Source of the DNA: Metridium senile
Taxonomy: Eukaryota; Cnidaria; Anthozoa; Actiniaria; Metridiidae
NCBI GenBank assembly: GCA_949775045.1
Contig: OX459105.1
Location: 6,803,069 to 6,867,068 of the forward strand
Direction of reading: 5' to 3'
DNA: 64,000 nt
The notes beneath the pieces are model-generated. The model saw only the letters and a list, made by a program, of their open reading frames with translations, ran no database searches and had not been told where the DNA came from. Of this stretch, positions 1 to 12,095 are shown in pieces (within the stretch, counting starts at the first letter, position 1; each line of letters begins with the position of its first letter). The position numbers and the translations under genes are program-made.

Positions 1-91
1 AATGTTATCGCTTAACAATAGAAAACACATTTGCGCCTTTTGTCAAAGAGTAAACAGCAGTGCGCGCTGAATAACATGAAACTATATACAT

Positions 92-184
92 TAGTCTCCC
101 TCGCAGCCGTTCTTCGTGTCGGGCTTCCTGTCCCTCCGGGAGGGACAGGAAGCCCGACACTAAGAACGGCTGCGAGGGAGACTA
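92..184. mobile_element. near-perfect 93-bp palindrome (foldback element) in intron 1 of secreted-protein copy 1
   Basis: The two 46-bp arms are complementary apart from one mismatch. The element begins TAGTCTCCCTCG and ends with its complement CGAGGGAGACTA. A 9-bp direct repeat TATATACAT flanks it on both sides. The paralogous intron at 5508-5525 holds this 9-mer only once, so it looks like the empty site. The left flank has also lost about 110 bp relative to copies 2 and 3. The TAG...CTA ends and 8-9 bp duplication resemble the elements at 27715 and 53682. No coding capacity. Confidence 0.75.
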
Positions 185-258
185 TATATACATCAGCACA
201 TTTGTTTCTATGTTTTGAAAGTCAATTATGATATTTTGTTTTATATATTTCGCATTAG

Positions 259-1264
259 ATTGTGGTTGACTGTTGGGCTAAAGAAACCGTTGATAGAAAT
301 GCTCAGCTTGATCTATCAAGGTTTTTCACAGAACAAGAAGCCATCCTTTCCAATATACTTGGAATGTGCATCCCTCCTATTGATGTAACAAAGCTGACCA
401 AAGTGGTTGAAACATCAGGTTGGTTTATAATTGCTGACGAACAGGAGTTGAAGTGGTTGGAAATATACTAAATATAAACCTATTTAATTCATTACCATTT
501 TGTCTTGACAGGTCTGAAGGACAAGTATAGTTGGTAAGTTATTTGGCATTCATGTACGAAATGAATTTGATGATTTGGCCTTTCACACGACGCAGTTCAG
601 TTAATTAGACCTATCACACGACGCAGTTAAGTTAATAGGCCTATCACACGACGCAGTTAAGTTAATAGGCCTGTCACACGACGCAGTTAAGTTAATAGGC
701 CTTTCACACGACGCAGTTAAGGCCTGTGGTTCTGATAAAACACTGCTTCTCGTTTTTTAAATAGTACATAACGTCACACGCTATCATTCTTAGCAGGACC
801 TCTTAAGTCGAAACGTCATATTTTACAAACATTTACGACTGAAAATCGTTGTCGATGATGGAGATGACGAAGCTGATAATGAAGCCTATGGAAATGATGA
901 TGATGATAATGATGATGATTAAAATGACGGCTATTTAATAATCACAATGTCTGTGAATGTTGTTTGCAAATAGATAATTATGATTATAATTATAAAAATA
1001 ACCTTTTATTATACTCCAGATAACGACAAGCCAGCACAGTGTGCCGCGGATGCCTATCGGACTTGCTTACATCAATACGACCAACTTTTCCCTAACGGAA
1101 AGATGTGCAAGGATGCTACGACGTTCATAGTTTGTATTAAAGACAAGGCGAAGAGTTGCAAGGCAGAGATTTTCCAGCATTTTTCTCAAATCCTTGATCA
1201 AGGGCTGGGTGAGGAGTTTACCGGTGCAGACTCTAAAATACCTTCACTTTGTAATCGTCTATAG
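259..1264 (+). pseudogene. secreted two-domain cysteine-rich protein, copy 1 (exons 2-4; exon 1 lies off the left edge)
   Basis: Exons by alignment to the intact copy at 3577-6477: exon 2 259-418, exon 3 512-533, exon 4 1020-1264. Exon 2 is open and keeps both of its cysteines. Exon 4 is open and keeps all six cysteines of the second domain. Exon 3 is 22 nt instead of 33 because 11 nt are missing in the middle; with the normal phase this makes TGA at the exon 3/exon 4 junction. Splice sites (AG acceptors, GTTGGT and GTAAGT donors) are kept. The intact exon 3 is a multiple of three, so skipping it would restore frame (G of exon 2 plus AT of exon 4 gives GAT). The locus may therefore be a pseudogene or make a shorter isoform. 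Intron 1 carries a foldback insertion and intron 3 an expanded 30-bp repeat that the other copies lack. Confidence 0.8.
584..725 (+). repeat. 30-bp minisatellite, five units, in intron 3 of copy 1
   Basis: The motif CACACGACGCAGTT recurs at 584, 615, 645, 675 and 705. The spacer is GTTAATAGGCCT with small changes. Copies 2 and 3 have one unit each at the same place (about 5921 and 16808), so the array expanded after gene duplication. Confidence 0.9.
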
Positions 1265-1340
1265 ACGTGGTTTATAAAAACCCAAATTAAACGTCAAATA
1301 GTCCAGTCAATCTGTCAAGTCGATTGTTTTCACTTTAATT

Positions 1341-1642
1341 TACCGTATTCGAATAAGCGCCGCATTTTCGACAAAAAATGTTGATAAACGCCGTCCTTGA
1401 TAAGCGCCGCGGTCACAATGCAGCTTTTATTCTGGCGAGGAAATCTACTAAAAAAAGTTATAATTTTTCTCTAGAACAGCAATGGAAGTAAATTGTATCA
1501 GAAGCTATATTCTTCACACACATTGCTACTGAAGGACAACTTTAATATTCTATATTCTCCAGTTCAAATTAATTATATTTCACCGCTCGCCCATTAAGTT
1601 CTCTCAGCTCCCCGATATTCGTAGATCTGATCAAGAAGATCC
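1341..1642. repeat. interspersed repeat with ACCGTATTcGAATAAGCGCC end
   Basis: The segment opens TACCGTATTCGAATAAGCGC and contains a second GATAAGCGCCGCGG. Its far end (CTCGCCCATTAAG...GATCAAGAAG) is the reverse complement of part of the repeat at 25821-26032. Copies in the duplicated spacers lie at 6556-6857 and 17423-17678. A diverged relative is in an intron at about 30955-31170. Noncoding MITE-like family; the superfamily is not clear. Confidence 0.6.
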
Positions 1643-2660
1643 TATAGTTGGCAAAATTAGCATAACCTCCCCCTCCCCCTTCCTCCCTCTCCCCCTATAT
1701 TTTGTGCATCTTATACTTAAACCCCTTTAAAACCGTATACAATGCAATTAGTACCAACCCCCTATAAGTATAGCCTTAGCGGAAATAACGTGACCCCATC
1801 ACACTAACTGTAGCACATTGAAAGCCAACGATAGAGGTTACGAGCAAACAGACTTGCTGCTAGTGCGAATTAATATTTATGTCAGCCATAGACAGTTTTA
1901 ATAGCCCACTTCATACACAAACAATAAAGCTGTGTGATCTCCCACGATGAACACAGCTTTTGGAGAAAACACAGAGTTAAATATAGGCTTTTATAAATCG
2001 GGTATAACGGTAAGGTTGAGTGGAAACCTAACTTTGGGACTCGCGGCTTATTTTTTTTTTTTAATGTTATAATAAATGAACTAATACAATAATTATCATT
2101 AAATAGCAAAACGTTTATATTCTTAAAAAGGTACATCAAATGTTTGACCTTTGCTGTCCTGCTTCTCTAAAGGCATTACATATGTTTTGCATTCCTGGTT
2201 GAAACATCCTGGTCTCGCCATAGTGTTCTGAATAAATTTGTTTTATTTTCATAACAAAAGTTTTTTAGGGCTATTTTAGCATACAGCATACAGTAGTCTC
2301 GATAAATTTATATCACTTCTCGTAATTTGTACATCCTAAAAAAACATTTTGCTTTTTGTAGTCAGGCGAGACATCAAACCCTAGTTTAGACCCCAAAAAT
2401 AAGTTTTCATTTGAAGAAAAAGCTGAGAAAGTAGGCCTCGGCGAACTTGAAAATCGGTGTTGTTCGGCGGTTTTTGGGTCGATGTACGAAAATTCGCCTA
2501 GCGGCCGAAATGTTGTATTTACTCAACAATTCTAAGTCCAGTTTTGTAATAAGCATCAAGTAGATAGTCCTTTCGGTGGTAGAAATATAAGGGGAATCGT
2601 TTTTTTTTTTGGCTCCCAGACCGAGTGGTCCGTTCTTACGGAGACTCCCTCTTAAGGAGT

Positions 2661-3010
2661 GCAAAAGACTGTTTTGCTTGATAAATTTGAACATTTTAAA
2701 AGTAAGGCCCAACATTTTGTGTGGCCATTTAACAAGAGAGCCTAGCGCTCTACAGATTCTCAAACTAATGTTTTCGATCGTCATGGTTTCCAAAGTGCAT
2801 TGTTTTTTTATTCAATCGAACGTTATAAATTTAACAAAATATCAAAAAATTTGCATTTTGTCAATGAGATAAATAAGTGGCTTGGTACTTTTTCAGCTAA
2901 TATTCGACGTACTTTTTTAAGCAGTGCAAAAGACTGTTTTGCTTGATAAATTTGAACATTTTAAAAGTAAGGCCCAAGTTTGTCTTGCCATTTAATTAAC
3001 AACAGAGCCT
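2661..3010. repeat. 271-bp tandem repeat, about 1.3 units (spacer 1)
   Basis: It starts GCAAAAGACTGTTTTGCTTG at 2661 and again at 2936. The same unit forms an array of about 4.4 copies in the next spacer (7880-9071). Confidence 0.85.
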
Positions 3011-3576
3011 AGCGCTCTACCGATTCTCCTACTAATGTTTTCAATGTATTTCCTCCATCGTCATGGTTTCCAAAGTGCATTGTTTTTTTTTTTATTCAAT
3101 CGAATGTTGTAAGAGTGCATGGGTGTGATAACAGAATACTGTATTCGCTACAAACATATTGCTTTGAAGTTGTGTCAGAATCGCCGAACATAAACGTACG
3201 GTAAGTTTTCTTAACATTGCCATGCTGAGGAGCTGCCATGTATTCGCCAGTTGCTGGGGGAGGTCGCGAAAGAGAAAACGCCAAGAATAAGAATATACCT
3301 ATTAGGCTAACGTGTTGCTCCGTATGTTTTCCACCAAATTCAAATCTTTTGGGAATAAGATTATTTGTCTTTTTTATCTCGATATCATGTATCAATTTTC
3401 GAACACAAGTTCCAGTGATATTGAATTGGCTGGAAACGTACATGGTAGAGCGAAAACACTAAAACCATGAAAATATATATATATAAAAAGTTACTAACTA
3501 ATAGTATCTATTTAGTGACTATTAACCAGCAATATCAAACAAAAAAGAAAACAATTTCTCATTGCAACCATTTTAG

Positions 3577-6477
3577 ATGCAGTTTATTGTGTTCGTGATA
3601 TTACTTGCTGTAATGTTACCACAATGCCACGGGTTGTCAGCAGATCAGCTAGCAGCACAATGTTTCCAAAAATGGTATCATGTGAAACAATGCTCGAAGA
3701 CGGACGAGCAAGAACAGTGTGCACGTCTCAAGGTAGGTGTAAATAGCAGGCTTGATGCTATATCTATTGTGTCGATTGTGCAAGGGATGACGTTGAGTAT
3801 TATTAGTAACATTGCGGAAATAAATTGACATTGCTATCAAGATATGTTTGCAGCGCACATTTTCATGTGGAATGTCCCTTACAATGTCTACAATTTTCTT
3901 GACCGTTATTGGGATGATTTTTAGTATGTGTTAGTATGAACGCGCCTCTGAGATTGGCCACGGCCAGAGATTGTTAGGTCCTAAGCGGTTCTTTTACGTC
4001 TCTCCAATGTAGGTGGAGAGACGGGCCTCCGGTTTGACGTCATTATTATTTATAAAACATTTTTTCTGACTTGCTTTTTTCTGAAAGAAATGGAAAACAA
4101 GCAGAAAACAAGTAAGAGAAAACAATTTCTTTAAGTTTTTTGAAGTACTTCACAATTTGAATTATTGTTCAATGCGCTGGGCACTTGTATCCCGATGGGG
4201 ATACAGTTAGATTTAACTAATATCACGTGAGCATCTATCAACCAATGAAAATGCTCGTTATATAGTCAAAATGATTAGCTATATAACAACATTAATTATC
4301 CACTGTCTGAGTGGTTTAGGGGGGATTAGCTGTCCTTTTTATTTGATTAAAAGAGCGCTTTGGGGGCTTTGTTCGTATTTAAATTGTCGGCTGCATTATG
4401 AAATATGCTACAGTCAAAGCGGAACACCAAATTGTTCCTTTTTTCTGATATTTGTTTGTCATTTCTCCCCACTTGCAACTTCTGCGATCCACGGTCTGCG
4501 CTACTACTACTACTAATAATAATAACTTAATTTTCCAACATGGTAGACTATAAGTGTAAAATACATTGGTAGTCTAATAATAATAGATATAATATAACAA
4601 TATGTACAATAATTTCGATGATAGAGATCTATGATAGTATAAGTATATTGTTTATAGTATATAAAATATTGTAAGGCATGAAAATGAATAAATATATATA
4701 TAAAGTTAATTGTAATTGGTATAATGATATTATTTGCTGGTTTCAGTGAGTTCGTTGTTATATTGTCTGCTGGCTTTAATTATGAAGGAGTTTGCTGTTC
4801 TTTTGGTGCGGGTTTGTGGAATTCTAACTGTTCCCCTGGCTTGTGATCTTGTGGAGTAGTTGTTTTTATATTGCTGTGGGAATAGATGGTGGAGTTTGTG
4901 TTCCTTATTTTCCATTTTTGTGAAGTATGACATGCCGTTCGGAAGACCGTTGTTTTCATAATCTTGCTGAAGTGGATGAAATTTCTTTCATTCGAGCAGT
5001 GTTTCTGTTAGAGGGCTCTTTCCTATAAGGTCTTCTATCGCGTACGTTTGCGCTCAAAAATATGTGAAATGAAAATTGAAATCACCTTTAATAAAATAAA
5101 AAAACGGAATTGTTAACATTTGAGATCAAAGTGAGTTAATAATATACGAAAAATGGAAAGAAGTCGATATTTGACAGAAACAAATACTCCAGTTTTAAGG
5201 TTATCTATCACGCTGTATTATTTGACAAAAGGCGCATTTGTACAGACTAAGCCTCGATTTTTTGTCAAAATATTCTCAAAGCCCCAGCAATGCATGACTG
5301 AAAAATGTTATCGCTTAACAATAGAAAACACATTTGATATTATTTTGAATTGAGGCTATTCCTGTGCAAATGTGCCTTTTGTCAAAGAGTAAACAGCAGT
5401 GCGCGCTGGATAACATGAAACATTTCTTTCGGAAGAGAGATTGGGTCGTGAACGCTGACTATTTACTTGTATTTTTATTTCACCGGCTTTTTCTTGTCCG
5501 CAAAAGAACGCTATATACATCAGCACACTTTTTCTATGTTTTGAAAGTCAATTATGATATTTTGTTTTATATATTTCGCATTAGATTGTGGTTGACTGTT
5601 GGGCTAAAGAAACCGTTGATAGAAATGCTCTGCTTGATCAATCAAGGTTTTTCACAGAACAAGAAGCCATCCTTTCCAACATACTTGGAATGTGCATCCC
5701 TCCTGTTGATGTAACAAAGCTGACCAAAGTGGTTGAAACATCAGGTTGGTTTATCATTGCTGGCGAACAGGGGTTGAAGTGGTTGGAACTATACTAAATA
5801 TAAACCTATTTAATTCATTACCATTTTGTGTTGACAGGTCTGAAGGACAAGTATCGCTCCGTCATAGTTGGTAAGTTATTTGGCATTCATGTACGAAATG
5901 AATTGGATGATTAGGCCTTTCACACGACGCAGTTAAGGCCTGTGGTTCTGATAAAACACTGCTTCTTGTTTTTTAAATAGTACATAACGTCACACGCTAT
6001 CATTCTTAGCAGGACCTCTTAAGTCGAAACGTCATATTTTACAAACATTTACGACTGAAAATCGTTGTCGATGATGCAGATGACGAAGCTGATAATGAAG
6101 TCTATGGAAATGATGATGATGATAATGATGATGATTAAAATGACGGCTATTTAATCACAATGTCTGTGAATGTTGCTCGCAAAAGGATAATTATAATTAT
6201 AATTATAAAAATAACCTTTTATTATACTCCAGATAACGACAAGCCAGCACAGTGTGCCGCGGATGCCTACCGGACTTGCTTACATCAATACGACCAACTT
6301 TTCCCTAGCGGAAAGATGTGCAAGGATGCTACGACGTTCATAGTTTGTATTAAAGACAAGGCGAAGAGTTGCAAGGCAGAGATTTTCCAGCATTTTTCTC
6401 AAATCTTTGATCAAGGGCTGGGTGAGGAGTTTACCGGTGCAGACTCTAAAATACCTTCACTTTGTAATCGTCTATAG
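3577..6477 (+). CDS. secreted two-domain cysteine-rich protein, copy 2 (intact, 197 residues, four exons)
   Basis: Exons: 3577-3732, 5585-5744, 5838-5870, 6233-6477; phases 0, 1 and 1 join without a break, giving 198 codons with TAG. Residues 1-19 are a signal peptide (hydrophobic FIVFVILLAVML, then QCHG). The mature part has two similar cysteine modules. Module 1 has C29, C39, C48, C57 and C89. Module 2 has C124, C132, C146, C155, C163 and C194. C48-x8-C57 matches C146-x8-C155, and C57-x31-C89 matches C163-x30-C194. The spacing recalls DUF19-like secreted modules of other invertebrates, but I cannot assign the family. The ATG directly follows TTTTAG, so a 5' noncoding exon may exist. An ATTAAA lies at 6499-6504, 22 bp past the stop. 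Copies at 259 and 15005 are broken, so this is the only one that can encode the full protein here. The protein probably acts outside the cell; its role is unknown. Confidence 0.85.
4505..4935 (-). mobile_element. 3' end of a 5'-truncated LINE, inside intron 1 of copy 2
   Basis: Minus-strand frame 4933-4730 reads NYSTRSQARGTVRIPQTRT and ends near a SF...N motif. This is the usual C-terminal end of CR1/L2-type ORF2 proteins. On the plus strand the segment starts with a TACTAC/TAATAATAA run, as expected for a (TTA)n tail read backwards. The paralogous intron at about 15820 lacks the whole segment. Confidence 0.65.
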
Positions 6478-7879
6478 ACGTGGTTTATGAAAACCCAAAT
6501 TAAACGTCAAATAGTCCAGTCAATCTGTCAAGTCAATTGTTTTCACTTTAATTTGTCGTATTCGAATAAGCGCCGCATTTTCGACAAAAAAATGTTGATA
6601 AACGCCGTCCTTGATAAGCGCCGCGGTCACAATGCAGCTTTTATTCTGGCGAGGAAATCCACTAGAAAAAAGTTATAATTTTTCTCTAGAACAGCAATGG
6701 AAGTAAATTGTATCATAAGCTATATTCTTCACACACATTGCTACTGAAGGACAACTTTAATATTCTATATTCTTCAGTTCAAATTAATTATATTTCACCG
6801 CTCGCCCATTAAGTTCTCTCAGCTCCCCGATATTCGTAGATCTGATCAAGAAGATCCTATAGTTGGCAAAATTAGCATAACCTCCCCCTTCCCCCTTCCT
6901 CCCTCTCCCCTATATTTTGTGCATCTTATACTTAAACCCCTTTAACACGGTATACAATGCAATAAGTACCAACCCCCTATAAGTATAGCCTTAGCGGAAA
7001 TAACGTGACCCCATCACACTAATTGTAGCACATTGAAAGCCAACGATAGAGGTTACGAGCAAACAGACTTGCTGCTAGTGCGAATTAATATTTATGTCAG
7101 CCATAGACAGTTTTAACAGCCCACTTCATACACAAACAATAAAGCTGTGTGATCTCCCACGATGAGCACAGCTCTTGGAGAAAACACAGAGTCAAATATA
7201 GGATTTTATAAATCGCGTATAACGGTAAGGTTGAGTGGAAACCTAACTTTGGGACTCGCGGCTTATTTTTTTTTTTTAATGTTATAATAAATGAACTAAT
7301 ACAATAATTCACATTCAAAAGCAAAATGTTTATATTTTTAAAAAGGTACAGCAAATGTTTGGGCTTTGCTGTCCTGGTTCTCTAAAAGCATTACATATTT
7401 TTTGCATTCCTGGTTGAAACATCCTGGTCTCGACATAGTGTTCTGAATAAATTTGTTTTATTTTCATAACAAACGTTTTTTAGGGCTATTTTAGCATACA
7501 GCATGCCGTAGTCTTGATAAATATATATTACTTTTCGTAATTTGTACATCCTAAAAAAAAAATTTTGCTTTTTCTGGTCAGGCGAGACATCAAACCATAG
7601 TTTAGAACCAAAAAATAAGTTTTCATTTGAAGAAAAAGCCGACAAAACGGACTTTGAAAGTAGGCCTCTGCGAACTTGAAAATTAGTGTCGTTCGGCGAT
7701 TTTTGGGTTGATGTACGAAAACTCGCCTAGCGGCCGAAATATTTTATTTACTCAACAGTTCTAAGTCCAGTTTTGTAATAAGGATAGATAGTACTTTCGA
7801 TGGTAGAAATATAAGGGGAATCGTTTTTTGGATCCCAGACCGAGTGGTCCGTTCTTACGGAGACTCCCTCTTAAGGAGT
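6478..7879. other. spacer after copy 2, duplicate of 1265-2660
   Basis: It matches the first spacer in order and sequence, with small changes, including the ACCGTATT-type repeat at 6556-6857. The 63-85 codon ORFs here are not preserved against the paralogue. No gene seen. Confidence 0.7.
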
Positions 7880-9071
7880 GCAAAAGACTGTTTTGCTTGA
7901 TAAATTTGAACATTTTAAAAGTAAGGCCCAACATTTTGTGTGGCCATTTAACAAGAGAGCCCAGCGCTCTACCGATCCTCAAACTAATGTTTTCGATCGT
8001 CATGGTTTCCAAAGTGCATTGTTGTTTTTTTTATTCAATCGAACGTTATCAATTTAACAAGATATCAAAAAATTTGCATTTTGTCAATGAGATATCTTTT
8101 AAGTGGCTTGGTACTTTTTCAGCTAATATTCGACGTACTTTTTTAAGCAGTGCAAAAGACTGTTTTGCTTGATAAATTTGAACATTTTAAAAGTAAGGCC
8201 CAACATTTTGTGTGGTCATTTAACAAGAGAGCCCAGCGCTCTACCGATTCTCAAACTAATGTTTTCGATCGTCATGGTTTCCAAAGTGCATTGTTTTTTT
8301 TTTATTCAATCGAACGTTATCAATTTAACAAGATATCAAAACATTTGCATTTTGTCAATGAGATATCTTTTAAGTGGCTTGGTACTTTTTCAGCTAATAT
8401 TCGACGTACTTTTTTAAGCAGTGCAAAAGACTGTTTTGCTTGATAAATTTGAACATTTTAAAAGTAAGGCCCAACATTTTGTGTGGCCATTTAACAAGAG
8501 AGCCCAGCGCTCTACCGATTCTCAAACTAATGTTTTCGAGCGTCATGGTTTCCAAAGTGCATTGTTTTTTTTTTATTCAATCGAACGTTATCAATTTAAC
8601 AAAATATCAAAAAATTTGCATTTTGTCAATGAGATATCTTTTAAGTGGCTTGGTACTTTTTCAGCTAATATTCGACGTACTTTTTTAAGCAGTGCAAAAG
8701 ACTGTTTTGCTTGATAAATTTGAACATTTTAAAAGTAAGGCCCAACATTTTGTGTGGCCATTTAACAAAAGAGCCTAGCGCTCTACCGATTCTCAAACTA
8801 ATGTTTTCGATCGTCATGGTTTCCGAAGTGCATTGTTTTTTTTTTATTCAATCGAACGTTATCAATTTAACAAAATATCAAAAAATTTGCATTTTGTCAA
8901 TGAGATATCTTTTAAGTGGCTTGGTACTTTTTCAGCTAATATTCGACGTACTTTTTTAAGCAGTGCAAAAGACTGTTTTGCTTGATAAATTTGAACATTT
9001 TAAAAGTAAGGCCCAAGTTTGTCTGGCCATTCAATTAACAACAGAGCCTAGCGCTCTACCGATTCTCCTAC
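7880..9071. repeat. 271-bp tandem repeat, about 4.4 units (spacer 2)
   Basis: Units start at 7880, 8152, 8423, 8694 and 8965. Each holds the same GCAAAAGACTG start, a T-tract after AAGTGCATTG and an end at ATATTCGACGTACTTTTTTAA. Units differ by only a few bases. 271 is not a multiple of three, so the ORFs that appear once per unit are by-products. The last unit is cut at the junction with the 5.4-kb insertion. Confidence 0.95.
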
Positions 9072-9189
9072 TATCCAAAATGGCCATATGTTCCCACGGG
9101 AGATGATTTAATGATATGCAAGACTATATAACAAGGGGCATGCAATTAATTGATTGTTATTTGCTCAAACTGCCGAAACGAACAACATC

Positions 9190-10733
9190 GACCCTGTTGG
9201 TAGATTTCAACCACGTTGGACAGCTAACCGAACAACGAAGCTCCCTGAGACGAACGCATCTTCTACGATAAAGAAATCAGCACCTGGTCCCGATGGTATA
9301 CCATATTGGGTATGGAAAGAAAATGCAGACTTACTCGCTACCGTGATTACTGCTATATGGAACCTATCACTGAAGAATCACACTTGGCCATCTGCGTGGA
9401 AACAAGCTAATATTAACCCTCTCCCTAAAGTGGACACACCTATTGAATATCAGGATTTTAGAGGCATTATTGTTACTCCTATTATTGCCAGATGTTTTGA
9501 AAGAACTGTGTATAGAACTTTTAGCAAGCCTGTATTTGAAGCCAACCTTAGTCCTTCTCAATTTGCTTACCGTGATGGATGTAACTGCACTGATGCTCTA
9601 TTGAAGCTACAATATAACTGCCTTAAAGCTGTCGATGATACAGAAACTGAAGCCGTCAGACTTTATGCCATGGACTTTTCCAAAGCTTTTGATAATGTTA
9701 TACATTTACTTTTAAGTCAGAAACTTAAAGCCCTTAATCTTAATCCTTTTCTTATCAATTGGTATCTTAGTTTTTTGAAAAACAGGAAGCAGCGTCTAGT
9801 TTTTAGAGGTAACGTTTTTAGTTGGCATAATGTCAATAAGGGCACCACCCAGGGTAGCGTCAGTGGGCCTTACTTATTTAATCTTTTTATAAATGACCTT
9901 AATATTGAAAATGATCCTATGACACACCTTATTAACTATGCAGATGATACCACTATGCAAGTAACTGTTTGCAAGTCTAGTCCAGATAGATCTCAGGACA
10001 CTGTTAACCAGTACCTTTAATGGTCTGAACATAACTGTATGCCATGTAACGTTACTAAATGTAATGAAATTTGTCTTCAGAAAAAGACTAAAGTTAGCTA
10101 TAACCCTGTAAATAACATTAAGCAGGTAGATTCTATTAAGTTACTAGGTGTAACCTTACAAAGCAATTCTAGATTCACTGTGCACATTAGAAATAAGCTA
10201 TTAGAAGCAAACAAATGTCTTTTTGTTATTAGGAGCCTTAGAAAAGAAGGGTATTCTCAAGCTGATATTGACCACCTTTTTACTTCTATAGTTTTACCTA
10301 AGCTTACTTATGGGCTCAGTGTATATGCTGCTTCCAAACCTGAGCTAACTACAGTACAAAATTTTCTAAGCCGTTGTTACAAGCGAAAGTACATTTCATA
10401 TTTTATAGATATTTTTAATTTATTAGATAAATCAGACCGTTCTATTTTTCATAAAGCTTGTAATGTTAGGCATCCTCTACACAGTTTTTTACCTAAAGTC
10501 AAGGAGTCCTCTCTAAGACTTAGAAATAATAGCAGTCTCCTGCCTAAAGTTAATACGGAGCGTTTCAAAGCATCTTTTATAAATAGGCTATATTTTAGAT
10601 ATAATTTATTCGCTAAATAGTATAATTTGTATATAATTTTTTTATCACATAATATTGATTGTAAATAATTAGTATGTTATCTAGATATATTTATTGTAAA
10701 TAATTAGTATGTATTTTTACTAGTTAATAAAGA

Positions 10734-10783
<50 letters not shown>

Positions 10784-10790
10784 TATTATT
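9190..10790 (+). pseudogene. non-LTR retrotransposon reverse transcriptase (CR1/L2-like), 5'-truncated, with one internal stop
   Basis: One reading frame runs from about 9190 to 10620, broken only by TAA at 10018-10020. The first part has APGPDGIP, FRGIIVTPI, the palm motif MDFSKAFD, QGSVSGPYLFN and the catalytic YADD (in NYADDTT). The second part has KLLGVTL and the thumb region LPKLTYGLSVY. An A+T-rich 3' UTR with TTAATAAAG is followed by an (ATT)n tail at about 10732-10785. The endonuclease and the 5' part of the RT are missing. The junction with host sequence near 9190 is marked by loss of similarity to the short element at 14037. Dead copy. The clade is my estimate from the motifs. Confidence 0.85.
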
Positions 10791-10818
10791 GTTCAACGAA
10801 AATTCATCTAGTTTATTG

Positions 10819-12095
10819 GGTCCTTCGGACCGGGCACGAATACTGAATATGTGATTCAGGTGTCGATAAGTTTGCGTTTGGCGGTGGCTGAATAACCCAG
10901 TCGAAATTCATTTAGTTCAGTTGGTCCTTCGGACCGGGCACGAATACTGAATAGGAGTTCAGGTGTCGATAAGTTTGTATTTGGCGGTGGCTGAATTCTA
11001 TTTATTCAGTCGAAATTCATTAAGTTTAGTTGGTCCTTCGGACCGGGCACGAATACTGGATATATTTCAGGTGTCGATAAATTTGTATTTGGTGGGGGCT
11101 GAATAATTCAGTCGAAATGCAGTTAGTTTAATTGGTCCTTCGGACCGGGCACGAATACTGAATATGGATTTCAGGTGTCGATAAGTTTGTAGTTGGCGGT
11201 GGCTGAATTCTGTTCATTCAGTCGGAAAAAAAAAAATTCATTTAGTTTAGTTGGTCCTTCGAACCGGGCACGAATACTGAATATAATGTCAGGTGTGGGT
11301 AAGTTGGGCGGTGTATCATGTGTATAGTTGAACGTTATTCCGTCGAAATTTATTTAGTTTTGGTCCGTCGGACCGGGCACGAACACTGAATATTAAGTCA
11401 GGTACCGATAAACTTGTGTGTAAGCTGGCGGTGTATAATTGAATGTTATTCTGTCGAAACCCATTTAGTTTTGGTCCTTGGGACCGGGCACGAACACCGA
11501 GTATTATTGTCAGGTGCCGATATGTTATAAGTGCCGGTATATAGTTGAATGTTATTCCATCGAAACTCATTTAGCTTTTGGCCCTTCGGAACGGGCACAA
11601 ATACTGAATATAATGTCAGGTGTCGATGAGTGTGTAAGTTGGCGGTGTATCATGTGTATAGTTGAATGTTATTAGTCCGTCGAAATTCATTTAGTTTTTG
11701 GTCCTTCGGACCGGGCACGAACACTGAATATATGTCAGGTGCCGATAAACTTGTGTGTATTAATAAAGCTGGCGGTGTATAATTGAATGTTATCCTGTCA
11801 AAACCCATTAGTTTTGGTCCTTCGGACCGGGCACGAACACTGAATATAATGTCAGGTGTCGATAAACTTGTGTGTAAGCTGGCGGTGTATAATTGAATGT
11901 TATTCTGTCAAAACCCATTTCGTTTTGGTCCTTTGGACCGGGCACGAACAACGAGTAAATTGTCAGGTGCCGATATGTGATAAATTGCCGGTAAATATAG
12001 TGGAATGTTATTCCGTCGAAACTCGTTCAGTTTTTGGTCCATCGGAACGGGCACAAATATTGAGTATAATTTCGAGTGCCGATAAGTTTTGCAAT
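10819..12095 (+). repeat. 12-unit tandem repeat (~110 bp) with a GGTCCTTCGGACC palindrome in each unit
   Basis: Unit cores lie at 10819, 10923, 11032, 11133, 11253, 11362, 11473, 11580, 11700, 11816, 11927 and 12036, giving periods of 101-120 bp. Each unit has GGTCCTTCGGACCGGGCACG (or a near variant), then AATACTGAAT, CAGGTGTCGATAA, GGCGGTG and GTCGAAATTCAT. Later units show more drift, and from 11362 the CCTTC core varies. ORFs across the array are incidental. Confidence 0.9.

Larger units (their letters stand above)
1265..3575. other. spacer between secreted-protein copies 1 and 2
   Basis: I see no gene here. The same spacer sequence recurs after copy 2 (6478 onward) and, in degraded form, after copy 3 (17364 onward). 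It holds an element with an ACCGTATT end (1341-1642), a block of conserved unique sequence (1740-2600) and about 1.3 units of a 271-bp repeat (2661-3010). ORFs of 85-128 codons on the minus strand in this block do not keep frame between paralogues, so I do not call them genes. Confidence 0.7.

Noticed and set aside
584..725. Regular 30-bp repeats resembling a CRISPR array
   Set aside because: The repeats are adjacent without unique spacers, lie in an intron of a spliced gene, and the genome is eukaryotic.
1882..2793. Minus-strand ORFs of 85-128 codons preserved in part at 7097-8012
   Set aside because: Frames and ends are not kept between the paralogous spacers; similarity reflects DNA duplication only.
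8150..8959. Repeated 82-97 codon ORFs with near-identical proteins
   Set aside because: The 271-bp unit is not a multiple of three, the ORF recurs in shifting frames and ends at each unit, and spacer 1 does not preserve it.
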